From the IMG/VR virus record IMGVR_UViG_3300032288_001608, positions 1-34,061 of that record: a stretch of DNA of 34,061 nt. One strand, 5' to 3'. The DNA is from a virus. Both the position numbers and the translations under genes were made by a program. Shown here one piece after another: positions 23,836 through 31,239 of this stretch; position 1 is the stretch's first letter; each line of letters starts with the position of its first letter. Below the pieces are notes generated by a model, which did no database searches, was not told where the DNA came from, and saw only the letters and a list, made by a program, of their open reading frames with translations.

Positions 23836-23846
23836 AAGTTAAAATA

Positions 23847-23869
23847 AGGGGAGAGAAACTCCCTCCCCT
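23847..23869 (-). terminator. GC-rich hairpin between capsid and methyltransferase genes
   Basis: AGGGGAG (23847-23853) pairs with CTCCCCT (23863-23869) across a nine-base loop; an alternative GGGAG/CTCCC pairing is also possible. On the minus strand it is followed by TATTTTAA, a weak U-rich tail, and then by the methyltransferase ATG 12 bases on. It may partly terminate transcription after the highly expressed capsid gene or stabilise its mRNA 3' end. Confidence 0.6.
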
Positions 23870-23882
23870 ATATTTATAAACC

Positions 23883-25052
23883 TTAGATAGCACCATAGAT
23901 AGCAGCTGAAGGCTGGAACTGAAGAAGTTCGCAACGAGCCTCTGCTCTGAAAGTGATAAGGTTCTTGATGAAATCATCTTGATCGAACTCGGTAGAACGA
24001 ACTGCAAGACCGCTTTGCTGAGCAATAGCGAACTTAGTAGTGTCCATAACGTAGATCTTAGAAGCAGTAACCAAAGAGTGAGGGATAACTGGTACACCTA
24101 CAATTCTTACGTTACCATTGTTATCGATAACCATTCCGCCAGGTACTGAGTAGTCAGATGGCTTGGTTTTCAAAAGACCAGCCCAACCAGCATGAGTTGT
24201 CAACGCAAGGTTTGGAGTCCAGTTCAATGCACCAAGTTGTGCAACGTAATCGATGAACTTCTCAGCGGTGTTAGCACCAGAAGAAGAACCAGCAGTTGCA
24301 GAAGATGCGATAGCGTTAAGATAATAAGTATCTTCAGCCTTTTGGAAATCTTCAATCAATGACTGCTGCAAGTAAGCTTGCAAGAATGGAAGGTCATCAA
24401 TCATCTGGCGAGATACTTTAGCGTAACCAGCGATGAAAGACAACGCAGTGTTTACAACTGTTACATCGTAATCAACTTGTGGCTTTGCAGAACCTTCAGT
24501 TTGCTTACCGAAAGAACCTTCACCAACTGGGGTGTTGCCTCTTGGGAAAGATACAGAACCAGTTGATACTGGGATGATGTTGAACACACTTCTAAGGTGT
24601 GGGTTAACGAAGCTACGAAGAGCTGGATTGTCTACATAAGATGTGTAAACAGAACCAGTAAGGTTGTTACCAATGGTCATAGTTCCTACTGCTTTCAAAT
24701 CGATGTCAGCAGAGAAACCTTTACCCTCATTACGAGCAGCATATTTAATGTCGTTCCATCCTTTCTCGATAGCAGCACCAATCTCAGCCTTGATGTTGTT
24801 TACGTGATCAGCATAAGAAGTAGCAACTTTTTGCTCAGCCTTTGCGCTCAACTTACCGAAAGCAGCCTTAGCTTCTTTTACTTCGTTGATAGCTTCAGCA
24901 AGAGTCTTGTTAGACTTCTCCATTTGCTCGTTGATTTGCTCTACTTTAGAGTCAAATGCCTTTGCAGCCTTCTCGGTTACGTTTGCAACCTCAGCCTTTT
25001 GTTCTGCCAATTTTGATTCGAGGGCAGATTCGAATGCTTTTAAATCGCTCAT
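23883..25052 (-). CDS. Major capsid protein (HK97 fold)
   Basis: A 389-residue protein. Residues about 1-85 are a long charged helix (a scaffold-like delta domain, expected to be cut off), then the HK97 body with GSVSFPRGNTP, AGYAKVSRQMIDDLPFLQAY and EDTYYLNAIAS motifs. It forms the icosahedral shell. It directly follows the protease gene (four-base gap). Codon use differs from neighbours: C-ending codons (AAC, TTC, ATC) are favoured in an otherwise AT-rich genome, as expected for a strongly translated gene. The A-rich leader has no Shine-Dalgarno motif. Confidence 0.95.
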   Translation of the reverse strand: MSDLKAFESALESKLAEQKAEVANVTEKAAKAFDSKVEQINEQMEKSNKTLAEAINEVKEAKAAFGKLSAKAEQKVATSYADHVNNIKAEIGAAIEKGWNDIKYAARNEGKGFSADIDLKAVGTMTIGNNLTGSVYTSYVDNPALRSFVNPHLRSVFNIIPVSTGSVSFPRGNTPVGEGSFGKQTEGSAKPQVDYDVTVVNTALSFIAGYAKVSRQMIDDLPFLQAYLQQSLIEDFQKAEDTYYLNAIASSATAGSSSGANTAEKFIDYVAQLGALNWTPNLALTTHAGWAGLLKTKPSDYSVPGGMVIDNNGNVRIVGVPVIPHSLVTASKIYVMDTTKFAIAQQSGLAVRSTEFDQDDFIKNLITFRAEARCELLQFQPSAAIYGAI

Positions 25053-25056
25053 TTTG

Positions 25057-26193
25057 TTAGATTTTATTGATTATTGATATAAATGAACCCACTGGCAATT
25101 CAGCTTCTTTTTGCTGCGGCTCTGTCGCAATGACTGGAGCAGTGCTACTCATCATCTCTATTGCTTGTGCGAGTTGTTTCACTTTTATTAAACACAAATC
25201 GATTGTCTCATCAGTGACATCACTATCACGGATAAATTTCTCGAATGCTTTTATTTGGTCCTTTACTTGTTCTACGTTACCCATATTTTTCAATCCCAAT
25301 AATGGTGTGTTCTCATTTGCTCCCCAAGCAGTTAAACTTGAGCCTTCAAACAACATCACCTCGTGTATCTCATTAGCCTCACCACTCTTTTGCTCTCTTA
25401 GTGTTCTAAAGCCAATAGAATGCTCACTAATAAGCCCACTCTCTACCATCTTGATGAAGTCCTTACCAAGTTGGTGTGTGCCAACCTTAGACTCGTAATA
25501 GAGTCCATAGCTATCTTCCTTTAGACTCATCAACTTACCCAAAGGTTTAGATGGGTCGTGGTTTAGTAAGTGCTTAATCCTTTGCTTACCATCTACTCCC
25601 CAATCTTGGATAGAACGCTTAAATGCACCTGGCATCATAATATCGCCATCGCTATCCACCATACCAAATGCAGAGAAGTAACCACTTACTACCCCACTTT
25701 TCGCATCAACATCTTTGACCTCAAGACCAAAAGACTTGTAATTGTAAATCATATTCTTTTTATTATCTATTTGTTCTAATTTGCTTATTGCCCAATTTAT
25801 CCCAGCATCACCACCCCAAGCATCCCACATTATCCCACCACATCCTTCATCATAAGGTACATCTTTGTGTTGTTGATGTCTCTTGAATGATGCCATCCTT
25901 GCGATAGTATCACGTGACAATCTCTCACGGTTTGCAAGTTGCCTTGCTCTTGTCCAACCCACATCAGTCCCACAAGTGCTGCCATTCTCCTCTTTATATT
26001 TTAATGCCCTCTTAGCATTATTAGTCGCTGCCTCAGGATAGTCGTTGTAAGTATCCGCCTTTTCCTCTTTTCCATTCTCTCCCTCCTCTGCCAAATAAGC
26101 CCTATAAGCCGAGTTGGCATTATCTCTTGAAGTGTAAATACATTCACCATCTCCGATCCTATATTTTCCATTTGAACAAAGTGTTACTGGCAT
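25057..26193 (-). CDS. Prohead protease (S78/HK97-type) with N-terminal extra domain
   Basis: A 378-residue fusion. Residues about 1-40 form a small domain (LCSNGKYRIGDGECIY) and about 50-140 a separate conserved block (YPEAATNNAKRALKY, then VGWTRARQLANRE and WGGDAGINWAI) that I recall from other phage head proteins. From about 147 the protease domain follows: GYFSAFGMVDSDGD (171-184), LLNHDP with catalytic His212, and SEHSIGF (256-262) with the likely catalytic Ser256. It matures the capsid by cutting the delta domain of the next gene. The N-terminal domain may tie the protease to scaffold or DNA; that is unknown. Confidence 0.88.
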   Translation of the reverse strand: MPVTLCSNGKYRIGDGECIYTSRDNANSAYRAYLAEEGENGKEEKADTYNDYPEAATNNAKRALKYKEENGSTCGTDVGWTRARQLANRERLSRDTIARMASFKRHQQHKDVPYDEGCGGIMWDAWGGDAGINWAISKLEQIDNKKNMIYNYKSFGLEVKDVDAKSGVVSGYFSAFGMVDSDGDIMMPGAFKRSIQDWGVDGKQRIKHLLNHDPSKPLGKLMSLKEDSYGLYYESKVGTHQLGKDFIKMVESGLISEHSIGFRTLREQKSGEANEIHEVMLFEGSSLTAWGANENTPLLGLKNMGNVEQVKDQIKAFEKFIRDSDVTDETIDLCLIKVKQLAQAIEMMSSTAPVIATEPQQKEAELPVGSFISIINKI

Positions 26194-26195
26194 AC

Positions 26196-27050
26196 TTACT
26201 CTATTGTTGCGGCATTAAGCCTTGGTTTTAAAATTAGCCTACCATTGCTATCTCTCTTAGGTATAAAACCAATCGCACATCGGCAATTGATTGTAAACCC
26301 AGCTGGGGCGGTTATGTCACCAGGTTGCATTGCGCTAACTTGTTGACCTTCCTTACCCACCGATGTAAAAGGCTCATCATAACCAACTATCACACCATCC
26401 AACGCAACGTGATCAAAAGTGTCCTCTGGGATTCTCCTCGTTCTACTATCTCTCGCACTTATCCATTGCTTGTCCACCTCAAAATCGTGTGATTCCGCTC
26501 CTTTCATCGCACCAATGTTACTTGCTCTCATCACCTCTGTTCTTGCTATTCTTCTCGCTCTAAAAGCTGAGTAATTTAACTGCTCATCGCTCTTTAAGAG
26601 TTTTACAATCTCTTCAATGCTCAACCCTTCGTTTATTCCCTTAGTCACTATATCATTCATCTTCTTTTTAGTAGTAGATGTGATGTCGGCAACTAAGACA
26701 AAGCCTTGTTGAAACAAAAATTCAATTACCGCAGTTGTCCATTCCTTATTAAATCCAAAAGTGTCAGCCTTCCTATTGGCTTCTATCTTTAGGACTCGAT
26801 AAGTGGCATTACCAAAAGTAACCACCGTTTCCTTATACATTTGTTCAAAGAGCCTTGTTATCTCCTTATCCCACACATCCAATCCTAACCTACTTCTCGC
26901 ACCACTCACACCATATCTACTCACATCACTAGCAAACTTAACAAACTGCTTATAGATGCTATCTTTTAGTTTGTTAAAGTATTTAGCCTCTATCTCCCTC
27001 CTCAACCGCTCCACTTTGAGCCAATATGTCTCTCGCTGCTTTGCGTTCAT
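26196..27050 (-). CDS. Minor head protein (Mu F/SPP1 gp7-like)
   Basis: A 284-residue basic protein with the Mu F-like homology: RIARTEVMRASNIGAM (about 166-181), then KQWISARDSRTR, and a late TINCRCAIGF segment with the CRC motif. Such proteins sit inside the head near the portal and are thought to aid DNA ejection or capsid assembly. It begins 29 bases after the portal stop, in the usual order portal - F-like - protease - capsid. Confidence 0.88.
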   Translation of the reverse strand: MNAKQRETYWLKVERLRREIEAKYFNKLKDSIYKQFVKFASDVSRYGVSGARSRLGLDVWDKEITRLFEQMYKETVVTFGNATYRVLKIEANRKADTFGFNKEWTTAVIEFLFQQGFVLVADITSTTKKKMNDIVTKGINEGLSIEEIVKLLKSDEQLNYSAFRARRIARTEVMRASNIGAMKGAESHDFEVDKQWISARDSRTRRIPEDTFDHVALDGVIVGYDEPFTSVGKEGQQVSAMQPGDITAPAGFTINCRCAIGFIPKRDSNGRLILKPRLNAATIE

Positions 27051-27079
27051 ATTCTTCTTTTAACTTCTCAAATAATGAC

Positions 27080-28543
27080 CTACGAATCTTGTTCATCATC
27101 TCTCGCTCCACTTGACAATTCCTCTCGCTCAATGTCTTGGGATATTGTGCCATCACTTGACTCCATAGTATCACTTCCGTTTGTGTCATCGTAACTTAAA
27201 TCCATTGCAACTTGATCCAACACCACCAACCCTTGGTTAACATATGAATACTCATAAGCACCAAACTTAGGCTCGTAGTTCATTGCCACGCGCTTCTCAT
27301 CCATTGTAAGCCAGTTCGCATCTCTTAGGACACGAGTCATTCGCTCCATATCTTGTTGCATCTCTGGGATTGATGTAATATCAAAATCGATATATACATC
27401 CTCACCATATATAGGCAACAACCACCTATTCAACTCATCACGCAAAGTACTACACAAAGGAATGATTGTATTAGTCATCATATCCCTAAGTGCATTTTGA
27501 TAGTTGTTATATGACGTTGTATCGGTATCAAATAATACTTGTGGTAATCCAAACACACGACACCATTGTTGCAATGACATCTTTAAAGTACCCATCAACT
27601 CCATATCTACGGAGGATAGTCCAAAATTTAGATAATCCCAAGGAGTTTGCAACACTCTTATCGCACCTTTATTGTCGATGCCATTTAGGTCATCATTGAC
27701 CGCTCTCTTAATGATGTTTGCTTGTTCGATTGTAAATTGCGCCACGTTTGTACCAATAGGCTTTGGCACAATCGCTCCTTTTGCGCCTCCATTAGCGGTC
27801 ATCGCCGCCGATGCATCGTGAGCATTGTTACTCATTCTCAAAGTAGAATAAGCCGACCTAAGAGGAGATAATCCTCTCATATGTGAACGAGTCACATCAT
27901 TGAAGTCTGGGTTCCACGATTTCCAAGCACAAACTTGATCCTTTGGAATGTCAATACTTTGTGACACCATTAACTTGTAACCCAATATACCATATAAGTC
28001 TCGTGGGTCAGGGTAGATGTCGAGAAACTGTGTTGGAAGAACATTGAGTTCGAGAAACTTACCACCTTGTATGTTACCATTGTTTCCGTATATGTTTCCT
28101 TCACCAGATAATATGCGATAGCCAAATAAATTTTCTAAGAACTGATCTTGCGCTTGATATTGGTTTGGGTTCTCAAGCAGCTTTGCCAAATCACTATCCA
28201 TCACAATGTTGTCCGAGTAAGCATTCTTTCTCTCAATCATTGCTCTCTCAAACGCACCTTTATTCGCCAAGCCTTTGCTTAGTTGCTTATAACGTAATAA
28301 AGAAGTTTTTGCCTTCTCGCCTTTGTTTAATTTGTAAACGTACCAAGGTACTGAGGCTGCTTTCCTCGCAAGGAATGATACAATAGAGTAGACATCGGCA
28401 TTGCCTAAGTAACCCTCATCAACATAACTTTTTGACTGATAATTTTGAAGCACCGCACCATTAATCTGCTTCAACGCATTATTGCTAATATTTTGCAAAG
28501 GGTCTAAGCCTTTCTGCCTTTTAAAAACATCAAATAAACCCAT
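27080..28543 (-). CDS. Portal protein (HK97-like)
   Basis: A 487-residue protein. The N-terminal domain (SIVSFLARKAASVPWYVYKL), the central wing and stem regions (SLQQWCRVFGLPQVLFD, about 325-341) and an acidic tail fit the HK97-type portal. It forms the dodecameric DNA entry ring. It begins six bases after the terminase stop. The last 40 residues are polar and low-complexity. Confidence 0.92.
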   Translation of the reverse strand: MGLFDVFKRQKGLDPLQNISNNALKQINGAVLQNYQSKSYVDEGYLGNADVYSIVSFLARKAASVPWYVYKLNKGEKAKTSLLRYKQLSKGLANKGAFERAMIERKNAYSDNIVMDSDLAKLLENPNQYQAQDQFLENLFGYRILSGEGNIYGNNGNIQGGKFLELNVLPTQFLDIYPDPRDLYGILGYKLMVSQSIDIPKDQVCAWKSWNPDFNDVTRSHMRGLSPLRSAYSTLRMSNNAHDASAAMTANGGAKGAIVPKPIGTNVAQFTIEQANIIKRAVNDDLNGIDNKGAIRVLQTPWDYLNFGLSSVDMELMGTLKMSLQQWCRVFGLPQVLFDTDTTSYNNYQNALRDMMTNTIIPLCSTLRDELNRWLLPIYGEDVYIDFDITSIPEMQQDMERMTRVLRDANWLTMDEKRVAMNYEPKFGAYEYSYVNQGLVVLDQVAMDLSYDDTNGSDTMESSDGTISQDIEREELSSGARDDEQDS

Positions 28544-28549
28544 TCTTTT

Positions 28550-29701
28550 TTATATTACACCCCAAGTCACACTTGGAATGGTTAATTTACTAAAGATAGC
28601 ATATCTCATCGCATCGGCGATATGATCATTGAATTTTACTGGTGCATCAAGCTTATTCCCATTTCTATCCGTTTTCCACCTATAATTCTTCAATTCTTTT
28701 AACAAATTTACACTTTCGTGGTCAATTATCAATGGAGTTCCTTTCACGGTTCTTATACCCTCCGTCACATCTTTGTTTGCGCTCTTAGCATTGAACCCAT
28801 TTCTAACCAACTCCTCAATAGTTTTAGGCTCGGCTGCGTCACAATATATCTCATCGTGTGAGTTTAGTCCTAATCCTTTTAGTTTTTCTATCAAGTCGTT
28901 AGTTGTCAACTTAGCCTCGTAGATTAACTCCTTACAATAAGCAGCGTTCTCAACAAACACCACTTTAACGAGTGCGGTTGGTACATTAAAACCAAAGTCC
29001 AACCCATAAACCGTCTCTCCTTCATCTGGGAAGTTCTCTGTTGTTTTCCAATGGGTGTAAATTATGTCTTGTGACAACCCCCTCTCACCCAAGCCATAAA
29101 TTTGCCAGTAGTTAGGATCGGCATCTTTCATCCTTTCAAGTTCCAATACCAATTCTTTTGGCAAGAATGGATTGTCTCTAAAAGTAGTGATGTAAAAGTC
29201 GGCATCATCACGAGGTATGACGGAGTCATAAATCCAAGATGAGATGTCCGAAGGGTTGTAATCAATCACAATCTTACCCTCAGTTCTCATAATTAACTGC
29301 ATCCAAGCTTCATACGTCAATTCGTTAGCCTCATTGCAAAATAAATAGTTTCTCGCTCTACCCCTTATCTTTTGTGGCTGATCAGCACTCACAAACTCAA
29401 TAATATTTCCGTTTAGGGAATATATTTGGTCGGTTTTGTTGTGATTATCCTCAGAATATATGCCTAACCTCGATAAGATGTCAACGAAATCTCTTAGCAC
29501 TGTACCTTTAATCGATGGGAGAGATTGCCTCACAATCGTTAATGTCTTGCCATTCTCTTGCAATAACTTTACAACAAACCAAATGAGGATGTTGTAAGTC
29601 TTGCCAGAACGTGAGCCACCTTGCATCACGGTTATTCGCTTGTCGCTATCACTCAGTAATTCAAAGACCTTGTTAGTTTGTAGTCGTGCATCCATTTTCA
29701 A
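28550..29701 (-). CDS. Terminase large subunit (PBSX-like)
   Basis: A 383-residue packaging motor. Walker A GGSRSGKT (28-35), Walker B LFCNEAN with catalytic Glu124, and nuclease residues D234 (GLDFGF), D287 (YCDAAEP) and D362 (HIADAMRYA, with D358 nearby). The order and NEAN-type Walker B fit the PBSX/terminase_3 group, generally linked with headful packaging, which agrees with a circularly permuted assembly. It is separated from the small-terminase candidate by 289 non-coding bases. Confidence 0.94.
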   Translation of the reverse strand: MKMDARLQTNKVFELLSDSDKRITVMQGGSRSGKTYNILIWFVVKLLQENGKTLTIVRQSLPSIKGTVLRDFVDILSRLGIYSEDNHNKTDQIYSLNGNIIEFVSADQPQKIRGRARNYLFCNEANELTYEAWMQLIMRTEGKIVIDYNPSDISSWIYDSVIPRDDADFYITTFRDNPFLPKELVLELERMKDADPNYWQIYGLGERGLSQDIIYTHWKTTENFPDEGETVYGLDFGFNVPTALVKVVFVENAAYCKELIYEAKLTTNDLIEKLKGLGLNSHDEIYCDAAEPKTIEELVRNGFNAKSANKDVTEGIRTVKGTPLIIDHESVNLLKELKNYRWKTDRNGNKLDAPVKFNDHIADAMRYAIFSKLTIPSVTWGVI

Positions 29702-29990
29702 GTATAAAAAAAAATTCTATATTGGTTTTTCAATCTCAAAAGTAGGGTCAAAATAGGGGGTCATCGTATAATGCAACTTTTTTGTTGCAATTCGAGTTTT
29801 AGTGGTATCAAAAATGTGGAGGATATAAACCCGACCCGATTTTCGTTTCCTAAAGTACCCCCCTCATCGTGTGGCTACTACTATTAGTAGTCAGATAATA
29901 GGTTACTTCGACTTATAATTAACATTATGTTAAATAGAAACCTAACTCACTCACAACTCACTCATTATCAGCTTCTCCCCCACCCTATTA
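29702..29990. other. Non-coding region between terminase genes with palindromes and tandem repeats
   Basis: This 289-base gap has no gene on either strand but holds four symmetry elements: TGCAAC-N6-GTTGCA (29772-29789), ACTACTA-T-TAGTAGT (29877-29891), TTAACAT-T-ATGTTAA (29919-29933) and a tandem AACTCACTCA repeat (29944-29953 and 29955-29964, 11-base period). It is a candidate pac site or regulatory region; no promoter could be fixed. Confidence 0.55.
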
Positions 29991-30296
29991 TTATGCGACC
30001 TTTTCTAGTGGTGGCTTCACCACTTCGACACTCACTTGGTTGAGGTTGCCTTCCACTTTGCTCTCGATCTTTTGGGTTGGCAATCCAACAAAGTATGACA
30101 TAAAGATTTGTAGAGCCTTCACATCACCCTTAGCAATCAATTCTTTAAGCTTAGTGAACGCAACATCAGCCATTGGTGATAGCTTCTCAATTAGTTCATA
30201 TTCCTCCATCTTGCGCTTACGACCAGCACCTGGTCTTGCACCACCAAGGTTTGGGCTTCTCTTCTTTATCAGCTTATCCAGTTGCTCTTGCTTCAT
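29991..30296 (-). CDS. Terminase small subunit candidate
   Basis: A 101-residue basic protein. LGGARPGAGRKRK (17-29) is an AT-hook/GARPGAGRK motif common at the N-terminus of phage small terminases and related DNA-binding proteins. A helical section with KGDVKALQIFMSYFVGLP (about 56-73) follows. It lies directly upstream of the terminase large gene across the repeat-bearing gap, which fits a pac-binding protein. A generic DNA-binding protein is the alternative. Confidence 0.65.
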   Translation of the reverse strand: MKQEQLDKLIKKRSPNLGGARPGAGRKRKMEEYELIEKLSPMADVAFTKLKELIAKGDVKALQIFMSYFVGLPTQKIESKVEGNLNQVSVEVVKPPLEKVA

Positions 30297-30308
30297 ATGT
30301 GATTTTTG

Positions 30309-30320
30309 CTGAATATTCAG
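30309..30320. promoter_or_regulatory. Perfect 12-base palindrome CTGAATATTCAG
   Basis: A perfect palindrome in the 20-base gap between two genes just upstream of the small-terminase candidate, overlapping the upstream stop codon. It might be an operator that controls entry into the packaging genes. Confidence 0.35.
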
Positions 30321-30547
30321 TTTGATTGTTCTTGACTATCAATGATATGCTTTGGATTAACAACGAACTCCATATTGTGTGTATGCCCCTTCTCATCCTC
30401 TACATTCCTCTCAAATATCCTTAGACGTACCCAACCATTACTTTGTGGGATAGTGTCTAGATAAGCCTTAAAATCGCTTACAAACACATTGAGGTATAAG
30501 CAATTTTCTTTGGGGTTATTTTTGAGATAAAATCCTTTTTTCGCCAC
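30317..30547 (-). CDS. Hypothetical protein
   Basis: A 76-residue beta-rich protein starting at GTG 30547. It has ENCLYLNVFVSDFKAYLD and GWVRLRIFER segments suggesting a compact sandwich, then a polar tail. It is the first gene after the DnaA domain IV gene and precedes the packaging genes. I do not recognise the family. Confidence 0.7.
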   Translation of the reverse strand: MAKKGFYLKNNPKENCLYLNVFVSDFKAYLDTIPQSNGWVRLRIFERNVEDEKGHTHNMEFVVNPKHIIDSQEQSN

Positions 30548-30602
30548 GATATAAAGTTAAGCTATAATCAATACACAAACTATCACTTTCCACATCCTTT
30601 GT

Positions 30603-30995
30603 CTATAACTTCTCTACTCTACATTCATATTTATTCACTATATCCATTATCACTTGATTGACCATAGTCTCATCATCAAAGGTGAGCATAACTCTTATTG
30701 GTTCGTTGGTGTACTTAGCCACCGCTTCTTTTACCGAGTTGTACAGTTCAATAGTCAACTCATCACCTACCTCAAGATAAGATGCAATCTTATCAACGGA
30801 GTAAATCACAGTGGAGTGGTGAGCATCTAAGTAGTGAGCAATATCCATAAAGGTCTCTTTCAACTTAACTCTAGCAACATAAGAAAAAATATATCTTGGT
30901 AAGACCAGTTTCCTATACCGATCCTTACCCGTTATTTTCTCTTTTGTTTGTCCACTACAACTCGCTACGATGTCCATCAATTGGTCTAAATTCAT
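30603..30995 (-). CDS. Free-standing DnaA domain IV-like origin-binding protein
   Basis: A 130-residue protein. Residues about 1-85 match the C-terminal DNA-binding domain of DnaA: KLVLPRYIFSYVARV (29-43), a helix-turn-helix and the signature HHSTVIYSVDKI (59-70), the segment that contacts the DnaA box. There is no AAA+ ATPase domain. The C-terminal 45 residues are a separate tail. It could bind DnaA-box-like sites and recruit or block host DnaA at the nearby candidate origin. The domain identity is clear; the role is inferred. It is next to the iteron region. Confidence 0.85.
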   Translation of the reverse strand: MNLDQLMDIVASCSGQTKEKITGKDRYRKLVLPRYIFSYVARVKLKETFMDIAHYLDAHHSTVIYSVDKIASYLEVGDELTIELYNSVKEAVAKYTNEPIRVMLTFDDETMVNQVIMDIVNKYECRVEKL

Positions 30996-31021
30996 ATTAT
31001 TGTTTTTTGTTATTTAATCAT

Positions 31022-31239
31022 CATTGTGGAAACCGAGCCATCAAAGCCATCAAAAATCCCACTTCTTCCCTATATATATGTATATATATATATTCTTATT
31101 ATTATTATAATTTAAGAAATTTGATGGTTTTATTGGCTCACCCCTCCTAACGCATTGAAAATCAATAAAGAGCGATAGCCAATAAACTTTTTAGCTTGAT
31201 GGCTTTTGATGGTCGTGTTGGCTATTTTTCGCCATTTTC
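31022..31239. other. Candidate replication origin, intergenic part: iterons, AT tract and inverted repeats
   Basis: The gap between the primase and DnaA domain IV genes has GCCATCA units at 31037-31043 and 31046-31052 (nine-base period), TGATGG units at 31122, 31197 and 31207, a long AT-only tract around 31071-31120, an inverted repeat ATAGCCAA/TTGGCTAT (31175-31182 and 31218-31225) and a palindrome ATTGAAAATCAAT (31154-31166). Iterons plus an AT-rich melting region are hallmarks of phage origins. Origin function is inferred. Confidence 0.7.
31071..31120. other. AT-rich tract, candidate DNA-unwinding element
   Basis: Almost only A and T, with alternating TA steps and ATT repeats, flanked on both sides by iterons. 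Such easily melted DNA is expected at a replication start. Confidence 0.55.

Noticed and set aside
24597-25016. Plus-strand frame of 139 codons opposite the capsid gene
   Set aside because: It is antisense to a strongly supported capsid gene with biased codons; Ser/Leu-rich shadow sequence without domains.
26983-27189. 68-codon charged helical frame overlapping the portal end and the minor head protein start
   Set aside because: It overlaps both well-supported genes heavily in another frame, and its charged look can arise from the polar low-complexity portal tail. Kept only as a weak possibility.
31191-31213. Terminator at the primase gene end
   Set aside because: The inverted repeats here have long loops and no following U-run; iterons and origin structure explain them better.
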